A stretch of DNA of 64,000 nucleotides, from contig NZ_VBSN01000038.1 in NCBI RefSeq assembly GCF_006149045.1, forward strand, positions 434,001-498,000, given 5' to 3'. Positions 8,932 through 19,200 of the stretch are shown one piece after another (the stretch's first letter is position 1; the number at the start of each line of letters is the position of its first letter). The notes under the pieces are model-generated. The model did not search any database, had not been told where the DNA came from, and worked only from the letters and a program-made list of their open reading frames with translations. Origin of the DNA: Dyadobacter flavalbus (GTDB taxonomy: Bacteria; Bacteroidota; Bacteroidia; Cytophagales; Spirosomataceae). Position numbers and translations under genes: made by a program.

Positions 8932-10050
8932 ATGAAGAAAAGATTACGTAAATCTCCGGCTTCCCTCCCGTCGGCCGGGCTTTCAGAGGAAGATGAGAAA
9001 GTTGCAGCCCGGACCAGGACACTGATGCAGTGGTTGCGGGAAGAATCTTTGCCCGGCCCGGAAAAAGAAGCATTGCGGCTGCGCATTGAGGATACTATAA
9101 GTCAGAAAACAGAGCGTTCTTTCAGCAGCAGTTGGATCGCTATGGCTGCTTCCATTGCATTGTTGCTGATGGCGGGTGCCGGCTACCTCCTACTCCGTCA
9201 GAATACCGGTTCAGCCATGCAGGAAGTTGCTTCAAAATTGGCCTCTGATGCGGTAGAAACGCGTTTGCAGCTCGCCGACAAGCGGATCATTCGTCTTTCT
9301 GAACAAAATGCCAGTTTGGTCTATGAAAAAAATGGCGCACGGATCCAGATTGATTCGGCTTCAGTGATAGAGCAGCAAATCGCCGGTAGAGATCAGCAAT
9401 TCAACACATTGACCGTGCCCTACGGCAAGCGCTCGACCATCACGCTGATCGACGGCACCAAAATCTGGCTTAATTCGGGCTCAAAGCTGGTTTATCCGGC
9501 ACAATTTGATGATGACACCAGAGAAGTTTATCTCGAAGGCCAGGCTTATTTCTCTGTGGCGCATTCGGACGAAGCACCTTTTTATGTGCACTCCAAACAT
9601 ATGAAGATCCGGGTGCTCGGGACGGAATTCGATATCAGTGCTTACGACGACGATGTGCAAACCTCAGCAGTGCTTGTGAAAGGAAGTATAGAACTCACCG
9701 CTAACCCTAATGCACTGTTCGGCGCGAAAAACCAGAAAATCAGTCCCGGAACCATGGCTGTGTTCACCCCGGAGACACGCGAACTCGCAACTTCACAGGT
9801 AAATGTCGAGCCCTACATTTCGTGGAAGGAAGGTTACCTCATTTTCAAAAAAGCACCGTTGCCGGACATTTTCAAAAAGCTTTCACGCTATTACAGCGCG
9901 GATATCCAGCTGGGAAGCACCACTGCCCGGGACGTTACATTCTCCGGAACCCTGGATTTAGGCGAAGACATCACGCTTGTACTCGAATCAATCGCTATTA
10001 CCACATCTCTCAAATATCAGCAAACGGAAAGGAGGTTCATTTTTAGATAA
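8932..10050 (+). CDS. FecR-family anti-sigma factor
   Basis: Inner-membrane anti-sigma regulator, 372 residues. About 65 cytosolic residues come first, then one membrane helix (WIAMAASIALLLMAGAGYLLL, about residues 66-86). The periplasmic FecR domain has the typical TLTVPYGKRSTITLIDGTKIWLNSGSKLVYPA-like region near residues 160-190. A C-terminal domain (FKKLSRYYSADI onward) resembles the STN-interacting fold of Bacteroidota FecR proteins. It should hold the ECF sigma inactive until the STN domain of the neighbouring SusC signals substrate. It starts 87 bases after the sigma gene. Confidence 0.92.
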   Translation: MKKRLRKSPASLPSAGLSEEDEKVAARTRTLMQWLREESLPGPEKEALRLRIEDTISQKTERSFSSSWIAMAASIALLLMAGAGYLLLRQNTGSAMQEVASKLASDAVETRLQLADKRIIRLSEQNASLVYEKNGARIQIDSASVIEQQIAGRDQQFNTLTVPYGKRSTITLIDGTKIWLNSGSKLVYPAQFDDDTREVYLEGQAYFSVAHSDEAPFYVHSKHMKIRVLGTEFDISAYDDDVQTSAVLVKGSIELTANPNALFGAKNQKISPGTMAVFTPETRELATSQVNVEPYISWKEGYLIFKKAPLPDIFKKLSRYYSADIQLGSTTARDVTFSGTLDLGEDITLVLESIAITTSLKYQQTERRFIFR

Positions 10051-10070
10051 AACACTACCACAACAAAAAA

Positions 10071-10130
10071 CGGAAGACGCGGCAACGTCTTCCGATAAGC
10101 ACACTTGCCGGCAAGCAAGTGATTTTTAAA
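10071..10130 (+). terminator. Twin hairpins with identical CGGCAA loops between fecR and susC
   Basis: Two perfect hairpins follow the fecR stop. The first has arms CGGAAGACG (10071-10079) and CGTCTTCCG (10086-10094). The second has arms CACTTGC (10102-10108) and GCAAGTG (10115-10121) and is followed by ATTTTT. Both have the same six-base loop, CGGCAA. The second looks like an intrinsic terminator. Together they could separate sigma/anti-sigma transcription from susCD transcription or attenuate read-through. Confidence 0.6.
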
Positions 10131-10161
10131 CCATTGTATCAACAAAAGTCAATTCAAATTT

Positions 10162-13100
10162 ATGAGAAAATTTGACCAATCAGGGTATGTCCCGCTGGAA
10201 GAATTCAACCCAAAAAAATTCCTTAGAATTATGAAGCTGGTGGTATTGCTGATGTGTATCGGACTCATGGGCGTTCATGCAACAGGCTACTCACAAAAGA
10301 GCCGGATGGACGTTACGATCCGGAATGGAAACCTGGGGGAGTTGTTTAAACAAATCCAGGAAAAAACCGATTACAAGATTTTTTACAGAGATGGTCTTTT
10401 CCCGGAAACAGAAAAAGGAAATCTCAACCTGAACCTAAAAAACGAAACCGTACCGGCGATTATGACGCGGGCATTGAAAGGCTCTGAGTTGTCTTTTAAA
10501 ATTATCGGGAAACAAATTGCTGTTTTCAAAAAAAATGAAGTATCACAGTCTACTGCCATTAAATCATTGCCTGCACCTGCGGAACCTGCGCAAGAAGTAG
10601 TCAGGGAAATTACCGGTACGATCCAGGATATGAAAGGCCAGCCGCTTCCCGGCGCCACAGTGATTGTCAAAGGAACGGACAAGGGAACCTCATCGGACGT
10701 TACGGGCAAGTTTACCATTGAAGCGGAGCAGGGCGACGTGCTCGTGATCTCGTTCATCGGGTATTTGGGAAAAGAGCAGCTGATCGGTACGCAAACCTCG
10801 GTTAACATTCAGCTGGAAGAGGATTTGGGAGGTTTGGAAGAAGTGGTCATCGTTGGTTTTGGTTCGCAGCGCAAAGCCACCATTACCGGCGCGATTGCAA
10901 CTATTACAACCGAAGATTTGAAACAAAGTCCGACAGCCAGCATTACCAATGCACTGGCCGGGCGGCTTCCGGGCCTTTTTGCGAACCAGTTCAGCGGCGG
11001 CGAGCCGGGCGTGGACCGCAGCGATATTTTCATCCGCGGGACGGCGACTTACGGAAATCAATCGCCGATCGTGATCATCGACGGACTGGAAAGAAGCATG
11101 GATTACCTGGCTCCGTCGGAGATTGAAACATTTACCATTTTAAAAGACGCTTCTGCAACAGCGCCTTACGGGGTGCGTGGTGCCAATGGTGTTATTTTGA
11201 TTACGACTAAAAGAGGAAAAGTGCAGGACAAGGCGACGGTCAACTTCAAGGCGTCAGTAGGCGTAAACCAGCCGGTAAAATTTCCAACTTATCTGGGTTC
11301 AGCGGATTATGCCATGTTGTACAACGAAGCCCGCCGGAATGACAGCCCCGATGCGGACCCATCTACACTGAACTTGTTTTCGGAAACGGCAATTGCCAAT
11401 TTCCGGAAGGCAAAAGGCGATAACTCGGACGGTTTGGGCTACAACTGGAATTACTTTGATTACGCCTTCAAGCCCGGCGTGCAGCATGATTATAGTTTGT
11501 CTATTAGCGGTGGATCAGTAAGGGCCAGATATTTCGTGCTGGCCAATTACTTTCAACAAGACGGAAATTACAGGCATACCGATCTTAGTGCCAACAACAC
11601 GCAGGCTGTTTTCAAGCGCTACAACTTCCGTTCGAACATTGATATTGACATTACGGACAACTTTTTTGCCAGACTGGACATTGGTGCCAGAATTACAGAC
11701 CGCAATGCGCCGGGAACCACTGCGGCCCGGATTGTGGAAATGGCCAATACGCAGCCCTCTTACCTGCCGATCACGCTGGAACCCAACGGAAATCCTGCGA
11801 ACCGCGTCTACGAAGCCAATAATCCGCTCGGAATGCTTTACGGCGACCAGATTTATCGCTTCAACATTCTCGGAGAACTCAGCCGTACAGGATTTTTGAA
11901 TGATAAAAACACGTACCTGAACGGATCTTTTTCACTTGGCCACAAGCTGGATTTTATTACCAAAGGACTTTCGGTTGACGGCATATTCTCCTATGATGCA
12001 AACGACGGCGGCTGGATCAGACGGGATGTGACGAGTTACTCGGAAGGGTACCGCGAATACCCGGGGTATGCGACATTCGTCCCGGAAGCGGGAAGTGATA
12101 TTTACAGGGAGCCGGGCATATATACAGGTGCGTATAAATCAGGCAACAAATATGACATTGACCAGACCATCCGCAACCAGTTTGACAAAAAAGACAGCGA
12201 AAGCCGCTCCTATGTGCAAGCCAAGCTGGATTACCTGCGCAACTTCGGTTTGCACGATGTAACCGGGATGGTGCTCGTTAACCGGTCCAAAAGAATCATT
12301 AATAACCAGGTTCCATTCAGTTACCAGGGCTTCACGGCCAGGGCGACTTATGGTTATGATGACCGCTATCTTTTTGAATTCAATGCTGCGTATAATGGCT
12401 CCGAGAACTTTGCAAAGGGCAAGCGTTATGGATTTTTCCCATCTGTTTCTGCAGGTTGGGTTCTTTCCAAAGAGCGGTTTATGAGCAATACCAAAAACTG
12501 GCTCAATGCATTCAAAATCAGAGGTTCGTATGGGCTGGTAGGAAGCGACCGCGTGCCGAATGACAGGCGGTTTATTTACCTGCAGTATCTCGGCGGACGG
12601 GATGGAGACTACAATTTCGGTACCGACAATTTTGGCTCCGGCGCCGGCGGCTTTCTGTCGGAAGGCGACCTGGCAAATCCCGACCTGACCTGGGAAAAAG
12701 CAAGAAAAGCCAACATTGGCATTGATGCAACATTTCTCAAACATTTAACCGTAACCGTAGACCTCTTCCACGAGCATCGCTACGACATCATTACCGACAT
12801 GAGCGGCGGTGACAAACTGGGTTATCCGGATATTGTAGGCAAAGATGCCCCTTACATTAACTCCGGCATTGTCAATAACCGCGGTTTTGATTTAGAGGTG
12901 GGCTGGTCAGGGAACATTGGGAAAAATGCTACTTATTTTATTCGTCCCAATCTTTCATTTGCCCGCAACAACATTGTGTTCATGAATGAGATCCCTTACG
13001 CTATGCCCGGCCGTGCGAACACCGGCAAACGGATCGGAGAACATTTCAACTACGCTTTTGACCATTTTGTAAAAAACCAGGAAGAAGCTAACCAGCTGAA

Positions 13101-13731
13101 TGCCATGAACTCCGGCAGCGGCTACCAGTCCTGGGGAACATTGCGGCCCGGTGATGTGGTGTACAAGGATTTAAACGGCGATGGAAAAGTGGACGATCTG
13201 GGCGACCGCACCGCCATGGGCAATCCGCGTAATCCGGAACTGATGTTTGGTTTGCCTGTGGGTGCAAGATACAGAGACTTCGATTTCAGTATGTTATTTC
13301 AGGGAGCTGCCCGGGCTTCGGTGCAGTTATCCGGCGCGGCGGTTTATGATTTCCCATTATTTAACCAAGATAAATATGGAAAAGTGAAACCGATGCATTT
13401 GGACCGCTGGACGCCGGAAACCGCAGAAACGGCGACTTATCCCGCATTGCATTTTGGTGATCATAGCAACAACAAGAATGGAAACAGCAGTCTGTTTTTA
13501 TATAATTCAAAATACATCAGGCTTAAAACCATAGAATTAGGGTATAATTTACCAAAAGCTGCGATCAAAAAAATCGGCCTTGCCCAGGTCCGGTTCTATG
13601 CGCAGGGGCTTAACCTGCTCACCTGGGATGGGCTCAAAAAGGTAGATATGGACCCTGAAACGCGTGAAGGAACAGGCGACTGGTACCCGATCCAGAAGGT
13701 GCTGAATTTTGGCGTTGATTTAACATTCTGA
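10162..13731 (+). CDS. SusC/RagA-family TonB-dependent outer-membrane transporter with STN domain
   Basis: Outer-membrane importer of 1189 residues, working with the SusD lipoprotein encoded 18 bases downstream. In order: signal segment about 23-45; STN signalling domain about 50-120 (LFKQIQEKTDYKIFYRDGLF); carboxypeptidase-regulatory-like domain about 150-215 (GTIQDMKGQPLPGATVIVKG); SusC plug with LEEVVIVGFGSQRKATITGA and the VIVIDG-like motif (PIVIIDGLERSMD); then a long beta-barrel ending in GVDLTF. The STN domain fits regulation through the upstream FecR and ECF sigma. No glycosidase or peptidase gene is adjacent, so the substrate is unknown. Confidence 0.95.
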   Translation: MRKFDQSGYVPLEEFNPKKFLRIMKLVVLLMCIGLMGVHATGYSQKSRMDVTIRNGNLGELFKQIQEKTDYKIFYRDGLFPETEKGNLNLNLKNETVPAIMTRALKGSELSFKIIGKQIAVFKKNEVSQSTAIKSLPAPAEPAQEVVREITGTIQDMKGQPLPGATVIVKGTDKGTSSDVTGKFTIEAEQGDVLVISFIGYLGKEQLIGTQTSVNIQLEEDLGGLEEVVIVGFGSQRKATITGAIATITTEDLKQSPTASITNALAGRLPGLFANQFSGGEPGVDRSDIFIRGTATYGNQSPIVIIDGLERSMDYLAPSEIETFTILKDASATAPYGVRGANGVILITTKRGKVQDKATVNFKASVGVNQPVKFPTYLGSADYAMLYNEARRNDSPDADPSTLNLFSETAIANFRKAKGDNSDGLGYNWNYFDYAFKPGVQHDYSLSISGGSVRARYFVLANYFQQDGNYRHTDLSANNTQAVFKRYNFRSNIDIDITDNFFARLDIGARITDRNAPGTTAARIVEMANTQPSYLPITLEPNGNPANRVYEANNPLGMLYGDQIYRFNILGELSRTGFLNDKNTYLNGSFSLGHKLDFITKGLSVDGIFSYDANDGGWIRRDVTSYSEGYREYPGYATFVPEAGSDIYREPGIYTGAYKSGNKYDIDQTIRNQFDKKDSESRSYVQAKLDYLRNFGLHDVTGMVLVNRSKRIINNQVPFSYQGFTARATYGYDDRYLFEFNAAYNGSENFAKGKRYGFFPSVSAGWVLSKERFMSNTKNWLNAFKIRGSYGLVGSDRVPNDRRFIYLQYLGGRDGDYNFGTDNFGSGAGGFLSEGDLANPDLTWEKARKANIGIDATFLKHLTVTVDLFHEHRYDIITDMSGGDKLGYPDIVGKDAPYINSGIVNNRGFDLEVGWSGNIGKNATYFIRPNLSFARNNIVFMNEIPYAMPGRANTGKRIGEHFNYAFDHFVKNQEEANQLNAMNSGSGYQSWGTLRPGDVVYKDLNGDGKVDDLGDRTAMGNPRNPELMFGLPVGARYRDFDFSMLFQGAARASVQLSGAAVYDFPLFNQDKYGKVKPMHLDRWTPETAETATYPALHFGDHSNNKNGNSSLFLYNSKYIRLKTIELGYNLPKAAIKKIGLAQVRFYAQGLNLLTWDGLKKVDMDPETREGTGDWYPIQKVLNFGVDLTF

Positions 13732-13749
13732 TATAAAATCCTGGCATTT

Positions 13750-15648
13750 ATGAATACGAAAAAAATATATACAATCGTCATTTTCTTCTCTTGTGCATTG
13801 CTTTCAGCTTGCAAGGAAGACTTTTTAGATAGAAAACCCGATGACCAGGTGGATGCCGAGCAGGTTTTTACTCGGTACAACAAAACAAACCAGCTTATCA
13901 CAGACCTGTACGACAATGCAAAAGGCTCGAACAGCCCGCTCGTTTTCTTTTCCCACTTTTCAACTGCACCCGTAACGGATGAAGCCGAAGGTTCGACTGC
14001 CGAAGGAAGTCTTACCAACAAATTCAACAACGGCGACTGGAACGCGAACGTAATGCCTGCGGGAAGCAGCAGAGGGCAATATTGGTGGGATTTGTACGGG
14101 AGAATACGCAAAGCCAATGTGATCCTGGAAGGTGTCCGGAAGTACAACACGCCTGACAACCCTTTGCAAGCAGGTGATTTGAACAAAAGACTGGGCGAGA
14201 CCTATTTTCTGCGTGCTTATTTTCACTATCTGGCAGCCAGAATGTATGGCGAAGTGGTGTATGTAACCCGCACCATCAGTCCGAGTGATCCCATGGATTT
14301 CAAACAGGAATCATTTCATTCCATAGCCAGCAAGATTTATCAGGATTGCGATTCAGCAATGGCGCTGGTGCCTGCAAGCTGGGGCGGAGCCGATTTTGGC
14401 AGGGTTGACAAAGGCGCGGTTCTTGGTTTGAAAGCCATTGTGGCTTGGATGGCCGCCACGCCGATGTGGAATGGCGGCACTTTCCCGAATGACACACGCA
14501 CCTTTGCTGCGGAATATGCGTACAATGCGGAACGCTGGAATACGGCGAAATCGGCTGCAAAGGCTGTCATCGATTTCAAAGTGGAAGGCCGCCAGCGTTA
14601 TTCTTTATACCAGGGGCACGATGCTGCTGACTTCCGGGATGATGCGGGTGTTGATAACAACAATTCAAAAGTGCCGGCCCGGCTTTGGGATATGTATCAC
14701 AGTATGGAAGCATTTCAGAATGAAGCTGTTTTCTTCGTAACACGGGATAAGGATAACAACTGGCAGGGCGATATTTACCCGCCAAGCTGGGGCGGAAGCT
14801 CGCGCCAAATGCCCGTTCAGGAGCAGGTGGATGAATATGAATATATAGCGCCTGACGGCTTTGGTTACCCGGTTTATGCAGCCAGGGCAAAAAAGGACGG
14901 TTATGACGATGCGAATCCCTACGAAAGCGTAAAGCGCGACCCCCGTTTTCACCGTGACGTTATCTATCATGGTTCCACATTCAAAGGCAAAGTGATCAAC
15001 ACAGCTTCCGGACCGGATAAAGTCGGAGCAACCAATTCCACCACGACAGGTTATTTCCTGCGGAAAATATTGCGTGAGTCCTGGAACAGGGATAAAAGCT
15101 TTGCCATCAGCGGCCCGCCGGTATGGCGGCTGCCCGAATTTATTTACATTTATTGCGAAGCTGTAAACGAAACAGCGGGCCCAAATGCCGAGATCTACGA
15201 CCTGCTGAACACAGTACGAAAAAGATCGTTTATGGCACCGATACCTGTTGAAGCAAAGGCCAGCAAAGCATTGATGGACGAATATATCAAGCGGGAACGC
15301 AGAGTGGAGCTATTTTACGAAAACAACAGAATCTGGTCGTCGCGTCTCTATCTGGAACCCAGCTCAGCAAAGGAAATCGCCAAGGAACAGGCGTGGCAAA
15401 GTGCAGGAAGTACAAATGACCAGCGTTCACAAAATGCCTGGCCGTATCCGAAAGCGCAACGTATGATTAACGGGATGAAACCGGTTGAAGATCCGGCAGG
15501 CAAGATTATTGTCGACGGAAAAAAATATAAGATGCAACGTTTTTTCATTGAAAACCGTGTTTTCGTTGCTCCAAGGCACTATTTGTTTCCAATTATGCAG
15601 GATGAATTGCAGAAAACGCCCACTTTGAAGCAAAATCCTGGTTGGTAG
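13750..15648 (+). CDS. RagB/SusD-family nutrient-binding outer-membrane lipoprotein
   Basis: Surface lipoprotein of 632 residues that captures substrate for the SusC barrel. The signal peptide ends in the lipobox LLSAC with Cys at residue 21. The tetratricopeptide-like SusD N-terminal domain starts with DFLDRKPDDQVDAEQVF. The conserved LGETYFLRAYFHYLAARMYG helix follows near residues 145-165. The C-terminal RagB domain has RLPEFIYIYCEAVNE and the ERRVELFYENNR motif. The gene closes the sigma-fecR-susC-susD cluster and is followed by a hairpin at 15670-15700. Confidence 0.95.
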   Translation: MNTKKIYTIVIFFSCALLSACKEDFLDRKPDDQVDAEQVFTRYNKTNQLITDLYDNAKGSNSPLVFFSHFSTAPVTDEAEGSTAEGSLTNKFNNGDWNANVMPAGSSRGQYWWDLYGRIRKANVILEGVRKYNTPDNPLQAGDLNKRLGETYFLRAYFHYLAARMYGEVVYVTRTISPSDPMDFKQESFHSIASKIYQDCDSAMALVPASWGGADFGRVDKGAVLGLKAIVAWMAATPMWNGGTFPNDTRTFAAEYAYNAERWNTAKSAAKAVIDFKVEGRQRYSLYQGHDAADFRDDAGVDNNNSKVPARLWDMYHSMEAFQNEAVFFVTRDKDNNWQGDIYPPSWGGSSRQMPVQEQVDEYEYIAPDGFGYPVYAARAKKDGYDDANPYESVKRDPRFHRDVIYHGSTFKGKVINTASGPDKVGATNSTTTGYFLRKILRESWNRDKSFAISGPPVWRLPEFIYIYCEAVNETAGPNAEIYDLLNTVRKRSFMAPIPVEAKASKALMDEYIKRERRVELFYENNRIWSSRLYLEPSSAKEIAKEQAWQSAGSTNDQRSQNAWPYPKAQRMINGMKPVEDPAGKIIVDGKKYKMQRFFIENRVFVAPRHYLFPIMQDELQKTPTLKQNPGW

Positions 15649-15669
15649 GAAAAATAGATTCACTGATAT

Positions 15670-15700
15670 GACTTGCTAAGTCTTAAAGATTTAGCAAGTC
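15670..15700 (+). terminator. Hairpin after susD
   Basis: A perfect 10-base inverted repeat (GACTTGCTAA and TTAGCAAGTC) with an 11-base loop lies 22 bases after the susD stop. There is no long T run, so termination efficiency is uncertain. Confidence 0.55.
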
Positions 15701-16248
15701 AGCAGTTTAAAACCGTTCATGTACTTACATTTTTTCGCCTCCTGTAAAACTTGACCTCTCCACGCAAAACCGGGCGATTTTGGTAACCTAACCAACTACC
15801 ATTCCAAATAGCACAGTTTAACATAGTAGTTTGCAATACACCGTAAATAGTTTTGGTGTACCATAAACCTCTGATTTCAAAGTACCGAGAATGCCTGTTT
15901 TCAGAACTAAACGGGAAGAAAAAATGCATGCAGCTGAGCGTACAGTTCAACCACCGAATATTCTGACCATCAAACTTTATAGATTTTGTTTATAGCCACA
16001 GCTTTGTTAACAGGTTCAGAATTAAAATCCTGCTAAATGCAAGTCTCATGCTGAATTTCGGTTATGGCTCCCCGGCATTTCAAAAAAGTTGTATCTGTAT
16101 CTCACAACTATTCCCTGTATTTGAAATTCAACGTGTAGTATTTTCTCCGCTAAGTAAATTCCTGAATCATAACCGGCTTAAATGTTATATATTACAGGTT
16201 ACAAACAGGTAATTCCTTTTTATTCAACTTTGTAATTCAACGAGCCTC
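15701..16248. other. Non-coding region upstream of first malectin-cluster gene
   Basis: No convincing gene is present. A 77-codon minus-strand ORF (15717-15950) has an unlikely composition. The block at 15949-15993 (AACCACCGAA to TTATAGATTTTGTTTA) is repeated in similar form at 23668-23711, upstream of the third gene of the cluster, so it may be a shared leader or promoter region. Confidence 0.5.
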
Positions 16249-19200
16249 ATGTATTCATTTTTACCAATTTACTTTTGTTCATGGGCAAACTTTGTCCGTG
16301 CGCCATTTTCATGGTTCCAATCCGGTCATGAACATGGAATTACGGTCCGGTTGCAAGCGGCTGTGTCCGTGCCATTAACCCTCCTTGTCTTCTTTTTTCT
16401 TTCAGCGCAAAGCCTTTCCGCCCAATCCGACATCCAATGGGACCGAACCATTGGCGGCCGGGGCGGCGATGGCCTGTATCTTGCCCAGCCGACGAAGGAC
16501 GGCGGCTACATTCTGGGCGGTATGTCAGGTCTTGGGATCAATGGCGATCAGACTCCGCCGGGAAAAGGCAAGGGGGATTACTGGGTGGTCAAAGTTTCAG
16601 CTACGGGTGCGGTTGAATGGGATAAGGTTTTCGGCGGCAGTGAGTACGACGAACTTAATGCCGTACAACAGACTCCGGATGGCGGCTACATTCTGGGTGG
16701 CAATGCTGTCTCTGATAAAAGCGGCGATAAAAGTGAAGACAATCTCAGTGAACCCTATCAGGATGGGGGAACGCCTTATGACTACTGGATTGTCAAGATT
16801 TCAGCAAATGGGACCAAAGAGTGGGACAAAACTTACGGTGGTATTAAAGAAGATTTTTTCGTCACCATGAAAGTTGCGCAGGATGGCGGCTACATCATCG
16901 GGGGTGGCGTGAGTGGTGCATTAAATGTGCTTAAACTTGCAGCAGACGGCTCCAAAATTTGGGAAAGAAATCACAGGTCTGGCAGCTTTACGAGTATGTC
17001 TGACCTGCTCTTGACACCGGACGGAGGCTATCTGATCGGAGGATCTACGCCTTCTGGTATTGGCGGTGAAAAAAGTGAACCTTCCAGAGGTGGCAATTCA
17101 GACTACTGGATCCTGAAAATAGATGCAAACGGTGTTAAACAATGGGATAAAACGTTTGGCAGCAATGGTACTGACACATTCCGTTTTATGAGTGCGACCT
17201 CCGATAAAGGCTATCTTTTATTAGGTCATACAAGCTATTCGGAAGTGAGCGGAGACATGTCCGAGCCATTAATCGGGGGTACGGATACATGGGTCATAAA
17301 AATCAAAGCCGATGGCACCAAACAATGGGACAAAACCATAGGTGCCAGTAAGTACGTGAATGAAAACAACTATTATTCCTCTTATACCATGTTAACCTTC
17401 ATGCGCGAAAATGCAGACGGAAGCTTTTTGCTAGGTGGCAATGCGAACGGCTATGCAAGTAAGTACAAGACGGGAAATGTGCTGGGCGCCTGGACGATAA
17501 AGCTGGCAGCAAACGGTTCCAAGATTTCGGATAAATCATTGGGGGTTCCTATCTCTGAATTCTTTTCTACACCGGATGGTGGCTTTATGGTACTTGGTGC
17601 AAGCAGTGACAATGCAGGCCCGGTTAAAACAGAGAATTCCAGAGGCTCATCAGATGGCTGGGTAATCAAATATGCGCCGTCGGTGCCGGCCAGCAAACTG
17701 ACTTTATCCAATACAAACCTGTCATTTACTTACAAGCCGGGCAGTGTGACTGCTCCGCAAACGGTTACTTTGACCGCCAGTGCGGGTACGCCGGATCTGA
17801 CCATCATCAAATCGGATAATGCGCCATGGCTGAAAATCCCGCAGGCAGCTACCGGACCTTTGACTTTCAGTATCGATGGAGCCGGCCTTGCTGCCGGAAC
17901 TTACACAGCCGCAGTAACCTTGTTTGCTCCGGATTATAGCAGAGCCGTTGTGCAGGTGAAGCTGCTGGTGATCAGCGAAGAGGCCAACAATACCATTGTG
18001 CGTATCAATGCAGGCGGTCCTGACTTTACAACCGCTACCAAAAAGCGGTTCGTTGCCGATCAGTATTATGCCGGGATTGACCGCACCAGCTCCATTGCAA
18101 GCGGCGACATCCTGAATACAAGCAATGACATACTCTATCAGTCAGCACGCTGCTCGCCTTCGTTCAGTTACAACATTCCGGTTGCCAATGGCACCTTTGA
18201 TGTATACCTCCACTTCGCGGAAACTTATTTCGGGGCTCCGGGCAAAAAAGGGGGAAAAGGCAGCAGACAGTTTCATGTCAACATGGAAGGCAACCGCAAA
18301 TTGACTAATTATGACATTTTTGCCAAAGCCGGCGGAGCCATGCGGGCTACTGCTGAAACCTTCACCGTCGATGTTACAGACGGCATGCTCAACATCGATT
18401 TTCTGACCGGCGCAGCGGATCTGCCAAGAATATCAGCCATTGAAGTACTTACCAAAAATGTCATGCTGAAACCTTTGGCTGATTCTTACATTTATGAGTA
18501 TGGCGTAAATTATGGTTCAGCACCCACTCTGGAAGTAAAGACTATTTCGGAAAATGGTTATAAGCTACGTTACTCTTACCTCAAATTCCCGATCGGTACG
18601 GTTTCCAAAGTGGGTTCAGCCAAACTGCGCTTATACGGTCATAACCATGAAAATAACAAGGATATCTATCTGCATGCTTACGGTGTAGACGATGATAGCT
18701 GGGTAGAAAATGAAATGGGTGGCAGAACAGGCATCACAAATACACCGCCGGCTTCAACGCCATCACTGGGTTCCGTTGCTGTGAACAATGCCTATAAATA
18801 TTATGAAATTGATGTCACCAGCTACGTAAAAGCCCAGCAACAGGCAGGCGATCCATTGGTCAGCTTTATGCTGAGAGATCCTAATAAACGCAATACCAGA
18901 TTAACATTCAACAGCAAGGAGAACGGCTCCAACCCACCGCAACTTATGATCATTCCTGCACCGGAGACCAATGCTGCCACAAGAATCGGACAGGAAGAAA
19001 TTAGTGTTGCTTCAGAAGCAGAACCTGAGCCGTCATCGGTTTACCCCAATCCGGTAAAAAAGCAATTTACTGTTCAAATATCCGGCAAGCACAGCGAGGC
19101 TATTTCGCTTGATCTGTTGAACAATGCTGGTAAAAGCTATCCAATTGCAACAGCAGAAAAGGTAATTGCAGGCCAGAAAGCAGAGGTGGATATTTCAGGA

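Noticed and set aside
15717..15950. 77-codon minus-strand ORF upstream of the malectin cluster
   Set aside because: Unusual composition, no family text, and it overlaps a repeated non-coding block.
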